A DNA stretch of 5,547 nt from Campylobacterales bacterium. Its GTDB lineage: Bacteria > Campylobacterota > Campylobacteria > Campylobacterales > QNZT01. Positions 1 through 5,547 of the stretch are shown in pieces. How positions within the stretch are numbered: position 1 is the stretch's first letter; the number at the start of each line of letters is the position of its first letter. The notes under the pieces were generated by a model. That model saw only the letters and a program-made list of their open reading frames with translations, did no database searches and was not told where the DNA came from. The stretch lies in NCBI GenBank assembly GCA_015663225.1, contig DQSO01000030.1, positions 1 through 5,547 of the forward strand, written 5' to 3'. The translations under genes and the position numbers were made by a program.

Positions 1-520
1 ATGAACTTATCCATCTTGAATTTTCTAACTTTTTTATATGAGTTAATGATACTGAGATGGTTGTATATCTATCTTTTCGCTCATTTATATCATTTGTAAG
101 TAAAAAATTTCCATACTGAGTTGTATCTATAAATGTTTTATTTGCAATATTGCTATCATTTGTCACACCAATGGAGATTCTTCCCTGAAAAAAGTTTGTT
201 TTTCTTTTTTTATCAATTTTTTTTATAAAATATTTTATATTTTTTTTAACTATATCTGGTGGATTTTTATTTAAAACATATAAAAACTCTTTTTTTGACT
301 CTTTATACATCTTTAAAGCATACAATGTTCGTGCATATTCAAGTCTAACTCTTTTACTATTTGGATTATTGATTAATAACCTATCAAATATTATCAAAGC
401 TTGTTCATATTTATGAGTTTTATAATAAGCAACACCAAGTTTTAACTCTTGCTTAAACTCTTTTGTCTGGGAATATACAGAGGAAATAAATACAAATATC
501 ATGACTAACAAAATTTTCAT
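1..520 (-). CDS. Exported TPR protein with outer-membrane barrel start, Slam/DUF560-like (partial, 3' end beyond window)
   Basis: The frame is open from the ATG at 520 to the window edge, giving 173 residues with no stop. Residues 1-17 form a short hydrophobic signal peptide with a likely cut after VYS. Residues about 22-88 look like two TPR-type helical pairs (LGVAYYKTHKYEQALIIFDR, then LEYARTLYALKMYKESKKEF with an NKNPP turn). A lysine-rich linker at 92-107 follows. From residue 110 the pattern becomes alternating beta, starting with GRISIGVTNDSNI. A G-x4-G-x3-DSN motif after TPRs is typical of the first strand of Slam/DUF560 and related TPR-porin barrels. If that holds, the protein would sit in the outer membrane with its TPRs in the periplasm. 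Slam proteins export surface lipoproteins, but the barrel is not complete enough here to assign that role. The Shine-Dalgarno AAAGAGGA lies 5 nt before the ATG inside a hairpin. lspA lies 56 nt upstream. Confidence is good that the gene is real and exported, moderate for the family. Confidence 0.72.
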   Translation of the reverse strand, partial: MKILLVMIFVFISSVYSQTKEFKQELKLGVAYYKTHKYEQALIIFDRLLINNPNSKRVRLEYARTLYALKMYKESKKEFLYVLNKNPPDIVKKNIKYFIKKIDKKRKTNFFQGRISIGVTNDSNIANKTFIDTTQYGNFLLTNDINERKDRYTTISVSLTHIKKLENSRWISS

Positions 521-522
521 AT

Positions 523-568
523 AAATCCTCTTTATTCGATATATCTCTAAATCGACAAAAGAGGATTT
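523..568 (-). promoter_or_regulatory. Long hairpin that sequesters the Shine-Dalgarno of the TPR/barrel gene; possible terminator on the other strand
   Basis: Positions 523-540 pair with 551-568 as 11 bp, two mismatches (534/557 and 535/556), then 5 bp, around a 10-nt loop. On the minus strand the 3' arm contains the whole AAAGAGGA Shine-Dalgarno (526-533), paired to a TCCTCTTT anti-Shine-Dalgarno on the lspA side. The start codon begins 2 nt beyond the stem. Read on the plus strand, the same stem is followed by eight T (566-573), which is intrinsic-terminator shape, but no plus-strand gene ends here. On the minus strand the tract after the stem is only ATTTAT and then ATG, so a strong terminator after lspA is unlikely. 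The structure is seen directly; the regulatory role is inferred. Confidence 0.55.
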
Positions 569-576
569 TTTTTAAA

Positions 577-1020
577 CTATTTCTTTTTAGAGGTAAAACT
601 CTGTATTAGTATTATTGCAGCACCCAGATTTATCATCATATCTGCAAAATTAAATATAGCAAAATCAAAACCGCAATGCCAGTAAATATAGTCAACTACA
701 CCCTTATCATGTAGAAATCTATCAAGTAGATTACTAATTCCTCCAGATAATATAAGTGCTACACCTATTGCATAAGTTTCTATAATCTCTTTTTTTATAA
801 ACACCACTACTATCATCGCAAAAATCAATAAAAGTTGAAAATACTTTAAATACTCTCCTAAAGATGAAAGTATTGAAAATGCAACTCCATTATTATATGC
901 TAAAACTAAAGAGATACACTCTCCCTCAACTCCAAAACCATTGACAAAAAGATATTTTATAAACTGATCTACTATAAATACACCTATAAAAATAAGAAAA
1001 AATTTACTGATATTTGTCAT
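577..1020 (-). CDS. lspA: Lipoprotein signal peptidase (signal peptidase II)
   Basis: This inner-membrane aspartic peptidase removes the signal peptide from prolipoproteins after the lipobox cysteine has been diacylglycerylated. The 147-residue length and four-helix pattern are slightly short of but consistent with the family. Conserved motifs are present in order: D18 in the first helix (VDQ), YNNGVAFS at 42-49, SNLLDR at 96-101, VVDY at 108-111 and FNFAD at 123-127. By family comparison D110 and D127 are the catalytic aspartate pair, with N97, D100, R101 and N124 also conserved. The C-terminus is a basic SKKK. The ATG overlaps the glmM TGA by 4 nt (ATGA) with only a weak Shine-Dalgarno (TAGG), so translation is probably coupled to glmM. 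glmM-lspA adjacency is also seen in Helicobacter pylori and Campylobacter jejuni. Confidence 0.96.
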   Translation of the reverse strand: MTNISKFFLIFIGVFIVDQFIKYLFVNGFGVEGECISLVLAYNNGVAFSILSSLGEYLKYFQLLLIFAMIVVVFIKKEIIETYAIGVALILSGGISNLLDRFLHDKGVVDYIYWHCGFDFAIFNFADMMINLGAAIILIQSFTSKKK

Positions 1021-2354
1021 TTAAGCCTATCATTAAAAAACTCTACTACTTCAGCTATTTTTCTTTTTACCAGTGCTTTATCTCTACCCTCAAGAAGTAT
1101 TCTTAAAAGATTTTCAGTACCTGAGTATCTTATAAGAGGTCTTAATCCTGCACCTTTTAACTCTTGAACTAATGATTCGTAACCTTCTATCTCATCAAGT
1201 GGTATCTTTTTAATTATCTTTATATTTTTCAAAGTTTGAGGATAAAGTTCAAATGGATTTAGTATTTTACTCGCTTTTTTATTTTTTTTCAGTAAACATG
1301 CTACTACCTGAAGTGATGCTGCCAATCCATCTCCAGTTTTAGCAAAATCACTTAGTATAATATGTCCACTTTGCTCTCCACCAAAACTCAATCCCTCTTT
1401 TTGCATAACTTCTAATACATGCTTATCACCAACATCTGATCTAAAAAGTTCTATATTTTCATTTTTCAAATAATCTTCTAATGCTTGATTACTCATTACA
1501 GTTGCAGAGATACCAGAGTTCGCCAATCTGCCTTCATCTTTAAGATGCTTTGCTAAAACTGCTAAAATTTTATCTCCATCAATAATTTGACCCTTTTCAT
1601 CTACAACAACTAGCCTATCAGCATCTCCATCAAAAGCAAAACCAATATCTGCACGAAGCCGCCTTACTTCTAACGATAATCTCTCAGGATGCATTGCTCC
1701 ACAATCATTGTTTATATTACTACCATTTGGAGTATTATTTAAAACGATAGTTTCAGCACCAAGTTCACTAAAAACTGTAGGTGCAACTTTATATGCAGCT
1801 CCATTTGCAGTATCTAGTACAACTCTTAAGCCGTGCAGGGTCAAAGTTTTAGGAAATGAATTTTTTATATTTACTATATATCTACCTATTACATCATCAA
1901 TTCTTTTTGAAGTTCCTACTTCTAATCCAGTAGATTGGCTTACATAGAGTAGTTTTTCATCATAATATATAGCTTCTATCTCTTTTTCAATATCTATATT
2001 TAACTTATTTCCTCTTTTATCAAAAAACTTTATTCCATTATCTTCAAAAGAGTTGTGACTAGCACTTATCATAATACCACCATCACATCTTAAATCTTCA
2101 GTCAAAAAAGCTATTGCAGGAGTTGGCATAGGACCAATCTGTCGGACATTAAATCCAACTGCTGTAAGACCAGATACGATAGCATTTTCTATCATGTAAC
2201 CACTTCTTCTTGTATCTTTACCTAATAATATTTTATTTGTAATAGCATTTTTTCTAAAGTAAATCCCAGCAGCCATTGCAAGTCGCATTGCAAGCATAGC
2301 TGTTATTTTCTCTCCAGCTTTTCCTCTAACACCATCAGTTCCAAATAGTCCCAT
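1017..2354 (-). CDS. glmM: Phosphoglucosamine mutase
   Basis: This cytosolic enzyme interconverts glucosamine-6-phosphate and glucosamine-1-phosphate, the step before GlmU makes UDP-GlcNAc for peptidoglycan and lipopolysaccharide. The 445 residues match the family's usual length. The N-terminus [10 protein letters not shown] is diagnostic. The catalytic phosphoserine is S99 in ISASHN (96-101), the metal loop is DGDADR (242-247), the sugar-binding loop is GGEQSGH (325-331), and the C-terminal phosphate-binding loop is RYSGTEN (409-415). After the active-site HN the protein has Ser102 where the family usually has Pro; this is outside the catalytic residues and probably neutral. The ATG at 2354 has an AAGGA Shine-Dalgarno about 7 nt upstream. 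The gene ends by overlapping lspA by 4 nt. The gap to nth upstream is 55 nt and holds a candidate -10 box, so glmM-lspA may be transcribed separately from nth as well as with it. Confidence 0.97.
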   Translation of the reverse strand: MGLFGTDGVRGKAGEKITAMLAMRLAMAAGIYFRKNAITNKILLGKDTRRSGYMIENAIVSGLTAVGFNVRQIGPMPTPAIAFLTEDLRCDGGIMISASHNSFEDNGIKFFDKRGNKLNIDIEKEIEAIYYDEKLLYVSQSTGLEVGTSKRIDDVIGRYIVNIKNSFPKTLTLHGLRVVLDTANGAAYKVAPTVFSELGAETIVLNNTPNGSNINNDCGAMHPERLSLEVRRLRADIGFAFDGDADRLVVVDEKGQIIDGDKILAVLAKHLKDEGRLANSGISATVMSNQALEDYLKNENIELFRSDVGDKHVLEVMQKEGLSFGGEQSGHIILSDFAKTGDGLAASLQVVACLLKKNKKASKILNPFELYPQTLKNIKIIKKIPLDEIEGYESLVQELKGAGLRPLIRYSGTENLLRILLEGRDKALVKRKIAEVVEFFNDRLK

Positions 2355-2380
2355 AGAGTTTTCCTTATAATTAATATTTT

Positions 2381-2386
2381 AGTATA
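2381..2386 (-). promoter_or_regulatory. Candidate -10 box for glmM-lspA
   Basis: The minus strand reads TATACT here, one mismatch from TATAAT, 26 nt before the glmM ATG. A start site near 2374 would leave a leader of about 20 nt containing the Shine-Dalgarno. No -35 box lies at a proper distance (a TTTACA is only 13 bp away), but Campylobacterota sigma-70 promoters often lack a recognisable -35. The background is very AT-rich, so this is only a candidate. Confidence 0.35.
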
Positions 2387-2409
2387 AATCGACAAATATT
2401 GTAAATAAT

Positions 2410-3036
2410 TTACTTTATTTTACAAATGTCACTCAAAAAACACTCTTGGCATTTTGGTTTTTTAGCTGTGCAGATATATCTACCAAATAAAACCATTGCT
2501 TGGTGAAGTATATATAAATCATCTTTAAACTTTTTGGTAAGTTCTAACTCTACTTTTAAAGGTGTATTTTCATAACTCAGCCCCAATCTATGGGAAACTC
2601 TAAAAACATGGGTATCAACTGCCATAAGATTTTTCTGAGTATACTCTATCATCACAACATTTGCAGTTTTTTTACCAACCCCAGCAAGTTTTATCAACTT
2701 TTTTTCATCTAATGGTATATCTCCATCAAACTCACTCTCAATAACTTGTGCCATTTTAATCAAATTTTTTGCTTTATTGTTAAAAAATGAGCAAGTATTG
2801 ATATAGGTTTTCAACTCATCCAAATCTGCCAATAACAACTCTTTAGTTGAAGGATATTTTTTAAATAAAGAGGGTGTTATGATATTTACTCTTTTATCTG
2901 TACATTGAGCTGAGAGCATAACTGAAACTAAAAGTTCATATAAATTTTTATAAATTAACTCAGTTTCAGCACCCCTATACCGCTCAATAAAATTTTCTTT
3001 TATAAATGCAATCTCTTTCTTAGTAGCTTTTTTCAC
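2410..3036 (-). CDS. nth: Endonuclease III (DNA glycosylase/AP lyase)
   Basis: This is a base-excision repair enzyme that removes oxidised pyrimidines and nicks the abasic site by beta-elimination. At 208 residues it is close to the E. coli protein. The helix-hairpin-helix is LAGVGKKTANVV (117-128) with K123 as the Schiff-base lysine, and D141 in VDTHVFRV is the conserved catalytic aspartate. LSAQCTD (41-47) matches the conserved LSAQ-TD segment. The [4Fe-4S] cluster ligands are C189, C196, C199 and C205 in C-x6-C-x2-C-x5-C spacing. The start is GTG, not ATG: its G is shared with the TAG stop of the upstream membrane-protein gene, and an AGGA lies 5 nt before it, so the two genes are translationally coupled. 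All key residues are present. Confidence 0.96.
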   Translation of the reverse strand: MKKATKKEIAFIKENFIERYRGAETELIYKNLYELLVSVMLSAQCTDKRVNIITPSLFKKYPSTKELLLADLDELKTYINTCSFFNNKAKNLIKMAQVIESEFDGDIPLDEKKLIKLAGVGKKTANVVMIEYTQKNLMAVDTHVFRVSHRLGLSYENTPLKVELELTKKFKDDLYILHQAMVLFGRYICTAKKPKCQECFLSDICKIK

Positions 3037-3425
3037 TAGCTTCCTGTATTAAAATCTCTTCTTGCATTTGAAATAGTTATATAAAAACCTACTAAAATAT
3101 CTAAAAACTGAGCTTCTAATGCTAAAAAATATATCAGTGGTGGTTTTTCATTTAACTTAAATATCATGTAAAATACATAAACAACAATCAGCATAAAAAA
3201 GAGGAAACTCATTATAAAGTCAACCCATGCACTTGCCCCTTTTGGTGCGAACATAGATGATTTAACTATCTCTATAGAGAGTGTCATCATCAAAACCCCA
3301 GCCATAATAACAGCAAACTCTGTATTAGTCATAATCCCTTCTAAAGAAAAATAACCTTCTACTTTTAAAAATATAATAGCTATAGGAAAAATATTTAACG
3401 GAATCAATGAAAAAAATAAACCCAT
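3036..3425 (-). CDS. Small four-helix membrane protein of unknown function, coupled to nth
   Basis: I do not recognise this 129-residue protein. Four hydrophobic segments are visible at about 3-20, 36-52, 68-89 and 96-117. Lysines in the 2-3 loop (K55, K62) and the C-terminal RR (122-123) predict an inner-membrane protein with both ends in the cytoplasm. There are no cysteines, no obvious catalytic motif and no lipobox. Charged residues inside or beside helices (E52, E104, D109) may be functional. The ATG at 3425 has a clear AAAGGA Shine-Dalgarno 7 nt upstream. A later Met32 is preceded by AAGGG at only 3 nt, which is too close, so the longer form is preferred. The gene is first in the minus-strand run, facing trxA across the divergent region, and its stop shares a base with the nth start. 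The linkage suggests co-expression but does not reveal its job. Confidence 0.8.
   Translation of the reverse strand: MGLFFSLIPLNIFPIAIIFLKVEGYFSLEGIMTNTEFAVIMAGVLMMTLSIEIVKSSMFAPKGASAWVDFIMSFLFFMLIVVYVFYMIFKLNEKPPLIYFLALEAQFLDILVGFYITISNARRDFNTGS
3042..3045 (-). promoter_or_regulatory. Shine-Dalgarno fixing the GTG start of nth
   Basis: AGGA on the minus strand lies 5 nt before the GTG at 3036, within the last codons of the upstream gene. It supports the GTG over any later start and implies termination-reinitiation at the TAGTG overlap. Confidence 0.7.
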
Positions 3426-3491
3426 TACAAAATCCTTTATTTAAATTAAGCTAATTTTATCTAAAAAGTTTCAATCATAAGATTGTTTATT

Positions 3492-3497
3492 ATTATA
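3492..3497 (-). promoter_or_regulatory. Candidate -10 box for the membrane protein-nth transcript
   Basis: The minus strand reads a perfect TATAAT, giving a leader of about 60 nt before the ATG at 3425. No good -35 is visible at 16-18 bp. Because the region is very AT-rich, chance matches are likely. Confidence 0.35.
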
Positions 3498-3505
3498 TTT
3501 TCAAG

Positions 3506-3533
3506 TTAATCCTTAACATTAAACTAAGATTAA
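3506..3533. repeat. Imperfect inverted repeat between the divergent promoters, possible operator
   Basis: TTAATC-C-TTA at 3506-3515 mirrors TAAGATTAA at 3525-3533, with one extra C in the left arm and a 9-nt centre. It sits between the minus-strand -10 (3492) and the first plus-strand -10 (3539), a usual place for a regulator of divergent genes. The arms are mostly A/T, so it could be chance. Confidence 0.3.
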
Positions 3534-3538
3534 TATTG

Positions 3539-3568
3539 TATAATTTTATCTTAATTAATAGTTATAAT
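3539..3568 (+). promoter_or_regulatory. Tandem candidate -10 boxes for the trxA operon
   Basis: Perfect TATAAT hexamers occur at 3539-3544 and 3563-3568. The downstream one would give a leader of about 24 nt with the AGGAGA Shine-Dalgarno (3588-3593). The upstream one has a TTAACA at 3513-3518 with a long 20-bp spacer. A third TATAAT at 3579-3584 is too close to the Shine-Dalgarno to be used. More than one start site for trxA is plausible. Confidence 0.45.
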
Positions 3569-3598
3569 ATTAGTTAAATATAATTATAGGAGAATATT

Positions 3599-3916
3599 AT
3601 GGGAAAATATGTTGAGTTAAATAATGGAAATTTTGATGCTACTATCGCTGAAGGTGTAACACTAGTAGATTTTTGGGCACCTTGGTGTGGTCCTTGTAGA
3701 ATGATAGCTCCTGTTATTGAAGAGCTAGCAGAAGATTTTGATGGTAAAGCTACTATCGCAAAGGTAAATACTGATGAAGAGCAAGATATTGCTATCAAAT
3801 TTGGTATTAGATCAATTCCTACACTTCTTATATTTAAAAATGGTGAAGTTGTAGATCAAATGGTTGGTGCAGCGAGTAAACAAGCACTAGCTGATAAAAT
3901 AGACTCATTTTTATAA
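3599..3916 (+). CDS. trxA: Thioredoxin
   Basis: This is a cytosolic dithiol-disulfide carrier that reduces proteins such as ribonucleotide reductase, peroxiredoxins and methionine sulfoxide reductase, and is itself reduced by TrxB. The 105 residues are a complete classical thioredoxin: buried D24 in VDFW, active site W29-C30-G31-P32-C33, cis-proline P74 in RSIPT, and the NGEVVDQMVG segment near the end. It has no signal peptide. A strong AGGAGA lies 5 nt before the ATG. The gene ends with tandem in-frame stops TAA TAG (3914-3919), and the next gene begins three bases later in the same frame. It is first of a plus-strand run with a membrane-anchored thioredoxin-like protein, trxB and dapB. Confidence 0.97.
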   Translation: MGKYVELNNGNFDATIAEGVTLVDFWAPWCGPCRMIAPVIEELAEDFDGKATIAKVNTDEEQDIAIKFGIRSIPTLLIFKNGEVVDQMVGAASKQALADKIDSFL

Positions 3917-3922
3917 TAGTTT

Positions 3923-4375
3923 ATGCGACATAAAAAAGGGAGAAGTCTTTTCTCCCTTAACTATGTATTTGCATCATTTTTTGGGGCTGCTATGGTCGCT
4001 GGTGCTTTTTTCTACTACAACTATGAATTTTCAAGATATAAGTTTTTTGACTTCAACAAAACAGTTTTTTATCAAAAAGAGAGCTTATTTCACCCAGATA
4101 GAGAGAAATATATAGTTTTAATCTACAGTTCAAACAAAACAAATGCTACTAAACTAGCTAAAAACTTTAAAAATGAAAAAAAAATATTAGCTATTGATTT
4201 ATATCAGAAAAGATTTAATCAAGAAGATAGTATTATCCATATAACAGCGGGAATGAACACACTTTTACAAGTAGTTCAAAAGTTTAATATCTATAGTGTT
4301 CCTTCTGTATTTTCAATAATCAAGTTTAAAGATGGGGTTTATAAACAAGATTCTAAAATAACAATTTTAAAGTAG
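3923..4375 (+). CDS. Membrane-anchored thioredoxin-like protein lacking all cysteines
   Basis: This 150-residue protein lies between trxA and trxB. Residues 1-13 are basic (MRHKKGR), 14-33 form one membrane helix, and the rest should face the periplasm. The soluble part is compatible with a thioredoxin fold: strand YIVLIYSS (63-70), helix about 71-83, strand KKILAIDLY (86-94), helix GMNTLLQVVQKFNI (110-123), cis-proline-type loop SVPSVF (125-130) and strand IIKFKDGVYKQ. The segment KFNIYSVPSVF resembles KFGIRSIPTLL in the adjacent thioredoxin. Where CxxC would be, the sequence is SSNKTNATK, and there is no cysteine anywhere, so it cannot act as a thiol oxidoreductase. It may be a binding, scaffold or chaperone-like module, but the function is unknown. 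The ATG has no Shine-Dalgarno and an in-frame TAG lies just upstream, so 3923 is the earliest start; the basic N-terminus supports it. Met24 is a less likely start. Translation probably depends on trxA. Confidence 0.75.
   Translation: MRHKKGRSLFSLNYVFASFFGAAMVAGAFFYYNYEFSRYKFFDFNKTVFYQKESLFHPDREKYIVLIYSSNKTNATKLAKNFKNEKKILAIDLYQKRFNQEDSIIHITAGMNTLLQVVQKFNIYSVPSVFSIIKFKDGVYKQDSKITILK
3936..3958. promoter_or_regulatory. Hairpin inside the first codons of the thioredoxin-like gene
   Basis: AAGGGAGAA (3936-3944) pairs perfectly with TTCTCCCTT (3950-3958) around a 5-nt loop, 14 nt after the start codon. In the sense strand no T-run follows, so it is not a standard terminator there; it could slow initiation, or protect the 3' end of a processed trxA RNA. 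On the minus strand the stem is followed by about six T (complement of 3932-3937), which is good terminator shape and could stop antisense transcripts. The structure is seen; the role is inferred. Confidence 0.5.
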
Positions 4376-4384
4376 GGAGAAAAT

Positions 4385-5308
4385 ATGCTAGATTTAGCAA
4401 TAATTGGTGGTGGTCCAGCAGGTTTAAGTTGTGGACTATATGCATCTCGTGGTGGAATCAAAAATGTAACTCTTTTTGAAAAAGGACTACCTGGTGGAGC
4501 AATAGCTAGTAGCAGTGAAATAGAAAATTACCCAGGTATAGAGAAAGTACAAAGTGGTATGGAGTTTATGGAGCCTTGGAATAATCAATGTTTTAGATTT
4601 GGATTAAAACATGAGATGAAAGAAGTTCAACAAATAATCAAAAAAGATGACTATTTTATACTAAAATTTCACAATGAAGAGATTAAAAGCAAAAATGTAG
4701 TTGTTTGTACAGGAAGCACTCCAAAAAGAGCTGGAATAAAAGGTGAAGATGAATTCTACGGTCGTGGTGTAAGTAATTGTGCAACTTGTGATGGCTTTTT
4801 TTATAAAGATAAAGAAGTTGCTATTATAGGTGGTGGAGATACAGCACTAGAAGAAGCACTATATCTAACTGATATTTGTTCAAAAGTTTATCTTATACAT
4901 AGAAGAGATAAATTTCGTGCAGCACCTTCTACTGTGGAAAAAATAAAACAAAATAGTAAAATAGAACTTATATTAGAGGCTAAAGTAACAGAGATACTTG
5001 GCGATAATATGGGTGTCAATGCAATCAAATATCAAGATAAAAATGATAATATAAAAGAGATAAAACTACCTGGTATTTTTGTATTTATAGGTATGGATAT
5101 TAATAATGAAGTATTAAAACAAGATGATGATTCATTTCTCTGTAAAGTTAATACTCTAGGTGAAATTATCGTTGATTTAAATATGAAAACAAATATAAAA
5201 GGTCTATATTGTGCAGGGGATATGAGAAGTGAAGCTCCTAGACAAGTTGTATGTGCAGCAAGTGATGGCGCTACTGCAGCACTTCAAGTAATTTCAAGTT
5301 TACACTAA
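4385..5308 (+). CDS. trxB: Thioredoxin reductase (NADPH)
   Basis: This low-molecular-weight flavoprotein passes electrons from NADPH through FAD and a dithiol to TrxA. The 307 residues are full length. The FAD domain is about 1-115 and 240-307, with GGGPAG (8-13) binding the ADP part of FAD and LYCAGD (274-279) near the end. The NADPH domain is about 116-240, with redox motif C132-A-T-C135 followed by D136, nucleotide fold GGGDTALE (149-156), and HRRDKFRA (172-179), whose arginines usually bind the NADPH 2'-phosphate. The C-terminal [14 protein letters not shown] (286-299) is the usual flavin-contacting helix. The Shine-Dalgarno AGGGAGA (4374-4380) overlaps the stop codon of the preceding gene, so the two are coupled. 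No key residue is missing. Confidence 0.97.
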   Translation: MLDLAIIGGGPAGLSCGLYASRGGIKNVTLFEKGLPGGAIASSSEIENYPGIEKVQSGMEFMEPWNNQCFRFGLKHEMKEVQQIIKKDDYFILKFHNEEIKSKNVVVCTGSTPKRAGIKGEDEFYGRGVSNCATCDGFFYKDKEVAIIGGGDTALEEALYLTDICSKVYLIHRRDKFRAAPSTVEKIKQNSKIELILEAKVTEILGDNMGVNAIKYQDKNDNIKEIKLPGIFVFIGMDINNEVLKQDDDSFLCKVNTLGEIIVDLNMKTNIKGLYCAGDMRSEAPRQVVCAASDGATAALQVISSLH

Positions 5309-5321
5309 AAGAGGGATAAAA

Positions 5322-5547
5322 ATGATAAAAACAGGAATACATGGCTCAACTGGAAGAGTTGGTGAGTTATTAATAAAAAATATAAAAAACGATACTGAAT
5401 TAGAGATAAAAACTTTACATGCTATAGAAGAGTTTAACTTTACAGTGGATAAAGATATGCTAGTAACAAATGACATTGTAACTCTTTTACAAAATAGTGA
5501 TGTAATCATCGACTTTACACTTCCAAATGGAACAGAAAGCCTACTTG
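5322..5547 (+). CDS. dapB: 4-hydroxy-tetrahydrodipicolinate reductase (partial, 3' end beyond window)
   Basis: Only the first 75 codons are present. The enzyme reduces the DapA product with NAD(P)H to tetrahydrodipicolinate, on the route to diaminopimelate and lysine. The N-terminus has the dinucleotide-binding loop GIHGSTGRVG (5-14), corresponding to the family's G-x-x-G-x-x-G-R-M-G, and the DFT motif at 64-66 in DVIIDFTLPNGT, which contacts the nicotinamide region in known DapB structures. The stretch between these motifs is shorter than in E. coli, as in the compact DapB of Campylobacter. GAGGGA lies 5 nt before the ATG, and the gene starts 13 nt after the trxB stop, so it is likely in the same transcript. 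The catalytic His/Lys region is not in the window. Confidence 0.9.
   Translation, partial: MIKTGIHGSTGRVGELLIKNIKNDTELEIKTLHAIEEFNFTVDKDMLVTNDIVTLLQNSDVIIDFTLPNGTESLL

Larger units (their letters stand above)
3426..3598. other. Divergent AT-rich intergenic region
   Basis: This 173-nt gap between two genes transcribed away from each other has no credible coding frame. It holds the leader of the membrane-protein gene on the left, the trxA leader on the right, candidate -10 boxes in both directions, an imperfect inverted repeat at 3506-3533 and a small perfect 5-bp stem (CAATC/GATTG, 3472-3485). Confidence 0.8.

Noticed and set aside
1708..1947. Plus-strand open frame of 79 codons
   Set aside because: It lies wholly inside glmM on the opposite strand, has no family features and is explained as a shadow of a strongly supported gene.
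548..2396. 12-nt repeat TAAATCGACAAA present at 548-559 and 2385-2396, both intergenic
   Set aside because: A 12-mer shared between two AT-rich sites is expected by chance several times in a window this size, and one copy is already explained by the hairpin.
3472..3485. Small palindrome CAATC-ATAA-GATTG
   Set aside because: A 5-bp AT-rich stem with no following T-run is too weak to call a terminator or operator alone.
3579..3584. Third TATAAT upstream of trxA
   Set aside because: Transcription would start at or inside the Shine-Dalgarno, leaving no usable leader.
3574..3798. Minus-strand open frame of 74 codons
   Set aside because: It is antisense to trxA, and its serine-rich composition is the usual result of reading the complement of a real gene.
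5300..5509. Minus-strand open frame of 69 codons
   Set aside because: It is antisense to the start of dapB, which has a good Shine-Dalgarno and recognisable motifs.

Overview
This AT-rich, gene-dense window looks chromosomal and most likely comes from a Campylobacterota (Epsilonproteobacteria) genome of the Arcobacter/Sulfurimonas type. The glmM-lspA pair and the trxA/trxB neighbourhood are familiar from Helicobacter and Campylobacter, and the proteins use mainly AT-rich codons. The genus is an inference; no rRNA or other taxonomic marker is present.

The left part (1-3425) reads on the minus strand. In transcription order it holds a small four-helix membrane protein of unknown function, nth (endonuclease III, base-excision repair), glmM (phosphoglucosamine mutase, leading to UDP-GlcNAc), lspA (lipoprotein signal peptidase), and the first 173 codons of an exported TPR protein whose sequence turns into an outer-membrane barrel, resembling Slam/DUF560-type proteins. 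The membrane-protein/nth and glmM/lspA junctions overlap by 1 and 4 nt. A -10-like box precedes glmM. The TPR/barrel gene has its Shine-Dalgarno buried in a long hairpin.

The centre (3426-3598) is a very AT-rich divergent intergenic region with candidate -10 boxes facing both ways and an imperfect inverted repeat between them.

The right part (3599-5547) reads on the plus strand: trxA (thioredoxin), a membrane-anchored thioredoxin-like protein with no cysteines, trxB (thioredoxin reductase), and the 5' end of dapB (lysine/diaminopimelate synthesis). TrxB uses NADPH to reduce TrxA. The protein between them has a Trx-like cis-proline loop but lacks the redox cysteines.

Most of the window is housekeeping. 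The best leads are the cysteine-free thioredoxin-like protein between trxA and trxB, the two RNA hairpins at the starts of genes, and the TPR/barrel gene next to lspA. I see no mobile element, CRISPR array, tRNA, rRNA or riboswitch.
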